A DNA stretch of 8,449 nt, from positions 1 to 8,449 of the forward strand of contig JAEEQO010000133.1 of NCBI GenBank assembly GCA_016285335.1, read 5' to 3'. Positions within the stretch are counted from its first letter, which is position 1. Each line of letters starts with the position of its first letter. The notes beneath the pieces are model-generated. The model did no database searches. It was not told where the DNA came from and saw nothing but the letters and a program-made list of their open reading frames with translations. Shown piece after piece: positions 1-4,791 of the stretch. This DNA is from Victivallales bacterium. Its GTDB lineage: Bacteria; Verrucomicrobiota; Lentisphaeria; Victivallales; UBA1829. A program made the position numbers and the translations under genes.

Positions 1-252
1 CCGATCACGCTCAAACGCCGCATCGCGGGGCGTCAGGGCCACCTCGGCAATCCCGACGCCATGGAGGCGCTCGCCGAGCTGCTGGCCCCGAACACGCGCC
101 ATCTGGTCTTCGCCCACCTCAGCCAGGAGTGCAACGACCCCGGCCTGGTCGCCTCGCTGGCGGAATCCCGCCTCGCCGAACTGCACCGCACGGACGTTTC
201 GTTCCGCATCGCCTCGCAGTCCGATCCGCTCGAAACGTTCTGGGTGGAGTGA
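1..252 (+). CDS. MBL-fold metallohydrolase, YycJ/WalJ-like (C-terminal part)
   Basis: The reading frame is open from the first base and ends with TGA at 250-252, so only the last 83 residues of a longer protein are seen. Two segments are recognisable. The first is KRRIAGRQGHLGNPDA, close to the 'GHLSN..A' stretch of the YycJ/WalJ branch of the metallo-beta-lactamase fold. The second is FAHLSQECNDP, equivalent to the 'HLSxExN' stretch that supplies a late metal-binding histidine in these enzymes. Family members are cytoplasmic metal-dependent hydrolases, with phosphodiesterase or nuclease activity proposed for some. The actual substrate cannot be told from this fragment. The ATG at 61 is internal, since homology to the family begins upstream of it. 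The stop lies 7 bases before the kinase start and the kinase ribosome-binding site is inside this gene, so the two are probably co-transcribed and translationally coupled. The 5' part lies outside the window. Confidence 0.8.
   Translation, partial: PITLKRRIAGRQGHLGNPDAMEALAELLAPNTRHLVFAHLSQECNDPGLVASLAESRLAELHRTDVSFRIASQSDPLETFWVE
246..249 (+). promoter_or_regulatory. Ribosome-binding site of the kinase gene, inside the upstream gene
   Basis: A GGAG core overlaps the last codons of the hydrolase and lies 10 bases before the kinase ATG at 260. Its position suggests that ribosomes finishing the hydrolase help start the kinase (translational coupling). It supports 260 as the start. Confidence 0.6.
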
Positions 253-259
253 ACAGACC

Positions 260-2125
260 ATGCCCGACCGGACACCACGCAGGATCAAGATCGCATGTCC
301 CGGCTGCGGACAGAAGCTCGACGTCACGGACATGGCGCCGTTTTCGCACGTGAACTGCCCCGCCTGCAATTTCGAGCTCATCGTGCCGAAGTGGTTCAGC
401 AACTATCTTCTGGAAGCGCCCGAAGGGAAGGGCGGCATGGCGACCGTCTACCGCGCGCTCGACATCGCGCTCGACCGCGAAGTCGCCATCAAGGTCTTCG
501 ACCCCGAACTCACTTCGAAGGGCGTCTCCCCCGATCTTTTCCTGCATGAGGCACGCATCGCCGCCACGGTCAACCATCCGGCTGTCGTCCCGATCTATTC
601 CTGCGGCGCCTGCGACGGCTCCGCCTACATCGTGATGCAGTACATGGGCGGCGGCACGCTGGAACGCCGCCTCAAAAAGGCAAATGGACGCCTGCCGGTC
701 ATGGAAACGTGCCGCTGGGTCCGCGACGTCTGCGAGGGGCTCGGAGCCGCGCGCGAACTCGGGATCGTCCACCACGACGTGAAACCGGCAAACATGCTGA
801 TCGACCTCGATTCCAACGCCAAGATCTCCGATTTCGGCCTCGCGCAGGCCCTATCCGGCAAATCCGCCGCCGTCTTCCTCGATTCCTCCAAGATGTGGCT
901 CAGCCCGCACTACGTCAGCCCGGAGAAGGTCCTGACCGGCGAGGAAGGCCCGGAAGGCGACGTCTACAGCCTCGGCGCTTCGTTCTACCACCTGCTCACG
1001 GGGGAAACGCCGTTCCGGTCGGACGACGTGCAGGAACTCGCGAACATGCGCACCACGCGCGACCCCGTTTCGCCCGACCTCGTACGCCCGGACATCACCC
1101 CGGCGCTCGCGTCCGTCATCCTCGACATGATGCACCGCGACCCCGCCGCCCGGCCGACGTACGCGCAAATCGCCGCCCGCATCAACGATGCAGTCCGCGC
1201 CATCATGCGCCCCGCCGCGCCCGTGCCCGTCGCGGAACCCGTGCCGCCCGCGCCGGACCGCCCGCGCAAAGTCTTCAACATTCCCGCGGACCGCACGGGA
1301 AAGCCGCGGCACTTCTTCCGTTCCTCGCACCTCACGCTGCTGCTGATCCTGCTTTTTCTGATGTGCGGGCTGTGCTTCCTCGTATTCCTGCCGCGATTCA
1401 TCGACAAACGCAGCCTGCTGGACGCCGCGCCGGCGCTGAGGGCCGTTTACGGCGACATGCCGCCGGAATCGTTCCCGTTCCTGAACGAAGAAGGCTTTTA
1501 CGAATCGCCCCTGATCGACGCCGAGCTGGCGTTCTCCGATTACGAATACCCCTTCGAAACGCGCTACGCCGCCGCCTGGGTCTCCGGCATTTGCCGGCTG
1601 CTGGACGCCGAACCGTCGGCCGTTGCGTCCATTGCGGACATGGGCGGCCATCTGCGGTCCGCGGCTTCCCTCGCCGGAATCCAGCCGCCGCCCGCGGACG
1701 CCTACTGCCTCGCCGTGCTTTCCCGCCTGGACCCGAACCCGCCGGACGTGTATTTCTCGCCGGAACAGCATGTCCGCGTGCTGCTGGGACGGCTGCTCCG
1801 CGCGCTGTACGACCTGGAGGCCGCGCCGCCCGAGAACGGCCGCATCCCCGACCGCATCCTGACGCAGTTCGGCGAATTCCGCGTCGCGTTCCGGGAACTG
1901 CCGGAGACCTCCTGGCTCGTGAAGCTCTACGGCCCGCGGCTCCATGACTGGCAGTCCGCCCTGTCCGGCGATGCCGTTCCGTCCGCCGACCTGGAACCGC
2001 TTTTCCTGCGGCTGCCTTCCGGTTCGGACAGACGGCGGAACCATGACGATCTTTCGACCGCCCCGGGTGCGACCATTACCGGTTCCCCGTTCGGCATCGA
2101 ATCCCCGGTACTTCCGCGGGATTAA
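260..2125 (+). CDS. Transmembrane Ser/Thr protein kinase with N-terminal zinc ribbon
   Basis: This is a Hanks-type (eukaryotic-like) kinase of 621 residues, predicted to phosphorylate Ser/Thr on cytoplasmic targets. Residues 12-40 form a small zinc ribbon (C13-x2-C16, C33-x2-C36). The kinase domain spans about 48-315: glycine loop GKGGMA (56-61), VAIK lysine K78, helix C glutamate E97, catalytic loop HHDVKPAN (171-178) with D173, K175 and N178, DFG at 191-193, SPE at 220-222, DVYSLG at 234-239 and the late Arg R298. All catalytic residues are present. The HRD arginine is His (H172), so it is a non-RD kinase, and the third glycine of the loop is Ala. A Pro/Ala-rich linker (316-345) leads to one membrane helix (about 357-380). 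The last 240 or so residues should face the periplasm; I recognise no domain in them, so ligand sensing is only a guess. GC is high throughout. No strong terminator follows, and the converging traX gene ends 37 bases away. Confidence 0.93.
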   Translation: MPDRTPRRIKIACPGCGQKLDVTDMAPFSHVNCPACNFELIVPKWFSNYLLEAPEGKGGMATVYRALDIALDREVAIKVFDPELTSKGVSPDLFLHEARIAATVNHPAVVPIYSCGACDGSAYIVMQYMGGGTLERRLKKANGRLPVMETCRWVRDVCEGLGAARELGIVHHDVKPANMLIDLDSNAKISDFGLAQALSGKSAAVFLDSSKMWLSPHYVSPEKVLTGEEGPEGDVYSLGASFYHLLTGETPFRSDDVQELANMRTTRDPVSPDLVRPDITPALASVILDMMHRDPAARPTYAQIAARINDAVRAIMRPAAPVPVAEPVPPAPDRPRKVFNIPADRTGKPRHFFRSSHLTLLLILLFLMCGLCFLVFLPRFIDKRSLLDAAPALRAVYGDMPPESFPFLNEEGFYESPLIDAELAFSDYEYPFETRYAAAWVSGICRLLDAEPSAVASIADMGGHLRSAASLAGIQPPPADAYCLAVLSRLDPNPPDVYFSPEQHVRVLLGRLLRALYDLEAAPPENGRIPDRILTQFGEFRVAFRELPETSWLVKLYGPRLHDWQSALSGDAVPSADLEPLFLRLPSGSDRRRNHDDLSTAPGATITGSPFGIESPVLPRD

Positions 2126-2162
2126 CTAACGGTCAAATCCGCATCTGTTCCCCGGTTTCGGA

Positions 2163-2927
2163 TCAGTTGAAGATCGGGATCAGGTGATAGGCTTTCAGCA
2201 GGCCGAGGATGAAGAGATGCAGCGGGTAGTAGACGTAGAAGAACCACTTCATAAACGCGTTGACGTGCGGATTCGGCCCGCGCTTGCCGTTGTACAGCGC
2301 CAGGATCGGGATCGACAGCACCACGGACAGCTGCATCGTGGCGTACAGCGGATCGTCCGGCAGGAACGAATACGCGAAGACCGCCACGTAGAGGACCAGC
2401 CACAGCGTCTGCTTCAGCAGATGCCCGCGGTTCGTTGCGAAGCTCAGCACCAGCACCGACGCCGTGCAGCTCCAGTCGCCGCAGAAGCTCACCACGCAGA
2501 TCAGGCAGATCAGCAGCGTCTTCAGCCATGAGCTCCTGATGCGCTCCGAATACTCCACGCGGAGCATCACCAGGCCCCACGCCAGCGTCCAGATCACGCT
2601 CGTCTGGCTGTGAACGCCGTAGTAGAACGGGATGTACCTGTGCCAGTCGGAAAACCCCCACCACTCAAACACGTACGCAAAATGCGAGATCAGCGCGAAG
2701 AGGAACATGCGGAACGTGTATTTGTTGATGTTCCGCGTGTGAAAGAACCCCTCCGCGATGAAGAAACACATGGTTGGCATGGTGATGCGCCCGATGACGT
2801 GCATCAGCACGGGCACCGTCTTGTGCGGTTCCCCGGGGAAGATCGTCCACGCGATGTGGTCGATCGTCATCGCAATGATCGCGATGAACTTGATCGCATT
2901 CGCATTCAGTATCTTACAGTTCGCCAT
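2163..2927 (-). CDS. traX: TraX family integral membrane protein
   Basis: The 254-residue protein is strongly hydrophobic, with about seven to nine probable membrane helices. It carries family landmarks of TraX (Pfam TraX): the N-terminal LNANAIKFIAIIAMTIDHIA stretch, IGRITMPTMCFFIAEGFFHTRN at about 45-66 followed by a Lys-Tyr-x2-Arg segment, and a C-terminal YVYYPLHLFILGLL (231-244). TraX of the F plasmid is needed for N-terminal acetylation of F pilin. Many bacteria carry chromosomal homologues unconnected to conjugation, and these are presumed membrane acyltransferases with unknown substrates. No pilin or transfer gene is visible here, so a role in conjugation is not supported. The ATG at 2927 is the first in-frame start after a TAA in the repeat just upstream, and a GGAG lies 12 bases before it, a longish spacing. 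It follows fic by 50 bases on the same strand and may be co-transcribed with it. Family assignment is confident; function is not. Confidence 0.88.
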   Translation of the reverse strand: MANCKILNANAIKFIAIIAMTIDHIAWTIFPGEPHKTVPVLMHVIGRITMPTMCFFIAEGFFHTRNINKYTFRMFLFALISHFAYVFEWWGFSDWHRYIPFYYGVHSQTSVIWTLAWGLVMLRVEYSERIRSSWLKTLLICLICVVSFCGDWSCTASVLVLSFATNRGHLLKQTLWLVLYVAVFAYSFLPDDPLYATMQLSVVLSIPILALYNGKRGPNPHVNAFMKWFFYVYYPLHLFILGLLKAYHLIPIFN

Positions 2928-2936
2928 GCCGCGCGT

Positions 2937-2972
2937 TTACTCCGCCAGTTACTCCGCCAGTTACTCCGCCAA
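2937..2972 (-). repeat. Three tandem 12-bp units between fic and traX
   Basis: On the plus strand the unit TTACTCCGCCAG occurs at 2937-2948, 2949-2960 and 2961-2972, the last with A in place of the final G; 35 of 36 positions match. Read in the direction of the genes, each unit is CTGGCGGAGTAA (offset as written). It therefore holds a Shine-Dalgarno-like GGAG and, in the traX frame, a TAA stop. The copy nearest traX supplies the only plausible ribosome-binding core for that gene. The unit length is a multiple of three, so copy-number change would not shift frames but would change the number of candidate ribosome-landing sites. Confidence 0.85.
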
Positions 2973-2977
2973 TGGCG

Positions 2978-3925
2978 TTATTTCGGGTAATATCCGCCGT
3001 TTCGAGGTGCGCCGCGAAAATCGATCTTACCCGCCTGTTTCAATTTCTGCAAATGGCGTTCCACCGTTCTACGACTGACGGAAAGCTTTTCCGCAATCAT
3101 TCCCGTCCGGATTCCGGGATTGGTCTGAATGCAGCGGAAGACCGCATCAGCCGGATTTGCCGCGTTACCGGTTTCATGTCCGCGCAACGCACTTAGAATC
3201 GCGCGAAGTATGAAATCAACAAAGATACCGGAATCATTCGCTTCCGTGCTTTTATTAATGGCCTGATAATACTGGTCCTGATTGTGATAGACCATTGTTT
3301 CCACGGGAAGCTGAAGGAAAATGGGGTTCCACTTCGCAAGAATCAGGGATTGCCACAGCCGCCCGATTCGTCCGTTTCCGTCAAGGAAAGGGTGGATGTA
3401 CTCGAATTCGTAGTGGAAGACACAGCTTTTGATCAGCGGATGATCCGTTGCGTTTCGAAGCCAGGAGAAAAGCTCCGCCATCTGTTTCGGCACGAGGCGG
3501 GCAGGAGGAGCCACATGAATGACCTTGCCTTTTTTCACGACGCCCGCGCCACTCCGGCGAAACTCTCCCGGATGTTCCATAAGGGCAGCCATCATCATCC
3601 CGTGCGCCCGCAGCAGATCGTCTATGGAATACGGGTTCAAATCCTCCGCAATATCATAAACGGCAATCGCATTTTTGACTTCCTGAATCTGGCGCAAGGG
3701 TGCAATAACGCGTTTCCCGTCCAGGACCGACGAGACCTGCTCCTCGGACATCGTATTTCCTTCAATCGCCAAAGATGCCTGAATCGTCCTGACCCGGTTC
3801 GCACGACGCAGTTTCAGCGCGTCGGCGCCTTCCGGTCGGAAAGAGCTCTGTTCCAGAAACGCGACAATCGCTGCAATCAGGTTGACTGCATCCGCCGAAA
3901 CATGAAATGGAGGTTGATAACTCAT
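2978..3925 (-). CDS. fic: Fic family protein adenylyltransferase (class II) with C-terminal winged helix
   Basis: The 315-residue protein has the Fic core with the complete motif HPFLDGNGRIGR at 178-189: catalytic H178, acidic D182, the GNGR nucleotide loop and R189. Enzymes with this motif normally transfer AMP from ATP to a hydroxyl side chain of a target protein. An N-terminal inhibitory helix carries the (S/T)xxxE(G/N) motif as S51-LAI-E55-G56-N57. In class II Fic proteins this glutamate blocks the active site, so the enzyme is expected to be auto-inhibited in cis, with no separate antitoxin. The flap region is around 125-145. Residues about 260-315 form a winged helix-turn-helix (MIAEKLSVSRRTVERHLQKL), common in this subfamily and suggestive of DNA binding or dimer contact. 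The ATG at 3925 is the only start after an in-frame TAA at 3935-3937, and its ribosome-binding site is poor. GC is about 47-50% in sampled stretches, below the neighbours, hinting at transfer. The target is unknown. Confidence 0.92.
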   Translation of the reverse strand: MSYQPPFHVSADAVNLIAAIVAFLEQSSFRPEGADALKLRRANRVRTIQASLAIEGNTMSEEQVSSVLDGKRVIAPLRQIQEVKNAIAVYDIAEDLNPYSIDDLLRAHGMMMAALMEHPGEFRRSGAGVVKKGKVIHVAPPARLVPKQMAELFSWLRNATDHPLIKSCVFHYEFEYIHPFLDGNGRIGRLWQSLILAKWNPIFLQLPVETMVYHNQDQYYQAINKSTEANDSGIFVDFILRAILSALRGHETGNAANPADAVFRCIQTNPGIRTGMIAEKLSVSRRTVERHLQKLKQAGKIDFRGAPRNGGYYPK

Positions 3926-3950
3926 TTCGCAGTCTTAGACAGGATAATCT

Positions 3951-3986
3951 CCGGGGCGCGACAGGAAACGAGGTGCCGCGCCCCGG
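3951..3986 (-). terminator. Perfect 10-bp GC hairpin between ydbL and fic
   Basis: CCGGGGCGCG at 3951-3960 is exactly complementary to CGCGCCCCGG at 3977-3986. After one mismatch, a CA/TG pair (3962-3963 with 3974-3975) extends the stem. It lies 30 bases beyond the ydbL stop and 25 bases before the fic start. No T run follows on either strand, so it is not a textbook intrinsic terminator. It could be a Rho-assisted terminator, an RNA stabiliser for the upstream message, or a partial attenuator separating the lipid-bridge operon from fic. The structure itself is certain; its role is inferred. Confidence 0.5.
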
Positions 3987-4016
3987 TGTATTAAGCATAA
4001 AGCCGAGGGAAAAGGC

Positions 4017-4460
4017 TTACTTCTTTTCGTCCTTCTTCTCGGTCGCGGCGGGCTTGGGGGCCTTGACCCACTTGCCGTCTTCGTTCTGGATGAATTCGCC
4101 TTCGGGGGCCTTGGAACGGATCTGCTTGGCGCGGAGTTCGCCGACCTTGTCGACGGTGGAGCCTTCCTGCTTGGCGATGGCGTTGTAAACGGCCTTGCGG
4201 TCCTTGTTTTCGTCCTCGACGAGCTTCTTTTCGTCATCGGAGAGCTTGACTTCCTTGCCGGCCGTCTCTTTCGTCATGGCTTCGAGGTAACCGGCCTTGT
4301 TTTCGCCGACGGAGCCGGCCTTCTTGAGGACTTCGATCTTGGGCTTGCGTTCTGCCATGTTCTTCTTGATGGTGGCGGCGGAATCGGCGGCGGAAAGCGC
4401 CTGCGGAACGGCGAAAGCGAGCGTGAGAGCGGCGATGGAGAGAGCGATCAGTTTTTTCAT
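4017..4460 (-). CDS. ydbL: YdbL family (DUF1318) exported protein
   Basis: The 147-residue protein opens with a clear signal peptide (MKK, hydrophobic 4-19, ALSA cleavage site at 21-24), so the mature form should be periplasmic. The rest matches the DUF1318/YdbL pattern: a GSVGENKAGYLEAM stretch (49-62), VEDENKDRKAVYNAIAKQEG (81-100), VDKVGELRAKQIRSKAPEGEF (103-123) and a final DGKWVK (128-133). A Lys/Ala/Pro tail (134-147) is added beyond the usual end. In E. coli YdbL is encoded with YdbH and YnbE and is thought to modulate their assembly into a membrane-bridging lipid transporter. The start at 4460 is set by AGGAG at 9-base spacing and by the signal peptide; an upstream in-frame ATG at 4610 would overlap ynbE and destroy the signal sequence. 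Codon choice is strongly biased (all Ile ATC, all Asn AAC, nearly all Lys AAG), suggesting high expression. It is the third gene of the operon, 46 bases after ynbE. Confidence 0.87.
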   Translation of the reverse strand: MKKLIALSIAALTLAFAVPQALSAADSAATIKKNMAERKPKIEVLKKAGSVGENKAGYLEAMTKETAGKEVKLSDDEKKLVEDENKDRKAVYNAIAKQEGSTVDKVGELRAKQIRSKAPEGEFIQNEDGKWVKAPKPAATEKKDEKK

Positions 4461-4469
4461 GGTAATAAT

Positions 4470-4474
4470 CTCCT
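4470..4474 (-). promoter_or_regulatory. Strong ribosome-binding site of ydbL
   Basis: AGGAG on the minus strand, 9 bases before the ATG at 4460. It decides the start in favour of MKKLIALS over the longer open frame and fits the biased codon use in predicting strong translation. Confidence 0.7.
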
Positions 4475-4506
4475 GAAGTTGTGAAGTTTGGTTCGTCCGG
4501 TTCGGA

Positions 4507-4698
4507 TCAGAGGGCGTCGAGTTCGCCGAAGAAATCGTCGAGTGCCTTTTCGATGCGGATGTTGATGTCGAGTGTGATGTGAACGGGTTTGATCTCGATC
4601 GGTTTGACATCGACTTCGTTCTGGGTCTTGATGCACGCCGAAGCGCCGAAACCGAGCAGAACGGTCGCGGCGGCGAGGACTGGCAGGAACTTTTTCAT
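4507..4698 (-). CDS. ynbE: YnbE-like small lipoprotein
   Basis: This 63-residue protein has an MKK start, a hydrophobic stretch (4-18) and a lipobox-like AS-A-C with lipidation cysteine C22. The -3 position is Ala rather than the usual Leu, a slightly weak lipobox. The mature part is only about 42 residues: a short linker, a KPIEIKPVHITLDINIRIE segment (32-50) of alternating hydrophobic and polar residues typical of a beta strand, and an acidic C-terminal helix. Size, lipidation and the 'PI.I.....I.IRIE' strand match YnbE of proteobacteria. E. coli YnbE is an outer-membrane lipoprotein predicted to stack as beta strands on the C-terminal end of YdbH and so complete a lipid-carrying groove across the periplasm. 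Position between ydbH and ydbL supports the call as strongly as the sequence does. The ATG at 4698 has an AAAGGA ribosome-binding site at 9 bases. Confidence 0.82.
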   Translation of the reverse strand: MKKFLPVLAAATVLLGFGASACIKTQNEVDVKPIEIKPVHITLDINIRIEKALDDFFGELDAL

Positions 4699-4791
4699 GT
4701 GGTTGATTCCTTTCCCTGTTGAGCGGGTTTGTTGTGTTGTGTTATGGGTTGAGTTGAACGTTGCTGACTGGTTGAGGGTGTTTGTGTATGA
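4699..4791 (-). other. CA-rich, G-poor leader between ydbH and ynbE
   Basis: The 93 bases between the ydbH stop and the ynbE start contain only nine G on the transcript strand and many ACA/CAA/CAC steps. This composition gives little secondary structure. I see no gene and no convincing -10/-35 pair. It may serve as an unstructured leader that improves translation of ynbE, or as a place for RNA processing within the operon message. Confidence 0.45.
4708..4713 (-). promoter_or_regulatory. Ribosome-binding site of ynbE
   Basis: AAAGGA on the minus strand ends 9 bases before the ATG at 4698. It supports translation of this very short gene, which might otherwise be missed. Confidence 0.65.

Noticed and set aside
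851..2044. Minus-strand (397 residues) and plus-strand (709-1947, 412 residues) open frames overlapping the kinase
   Set aside because: Both are Arg/Gly/Pro-rich artefacts of high GC; the kinase frame contains all catalytic motifs.
2137..2163. ATCCG/CGGAT 5-bp inverted repeat with a 17-base loop between the convergent kinase and traX genes, considered as a terminator
   Set aside because: The stem is short, the loop long and there is no proper T run, so it cannot be told from chance.
2937..2972. Short repeat array considered as CRISPR
   Set aside because: The units are 12 bp, directly adjacent and without spacers; no cas gene is present.
2967..2977. Palindrome CGCCATTGGCG directly after the fic stop, considered as an operator
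   Set aside because: Five-base arms with a single centre base are expected by chance, and part of it belongs to the 12-bp repeat.
3926..4016. Separate promoter for fic
   Set aside because: No -10/-35 pair with acceptable spacing was found in the 91-base gap; read-through from ydbL or an unrecognised promoter type remains possible.
4461..4610. Upstream extension of ydbL to an ATG at 4610
   Set aside because: It would overlap ynbE by about 100 bases, bury the signal peptide behind 50 Ser/Thr/Asn-rich residues, and ignore the AGGAG placed 9 bases before 4460.
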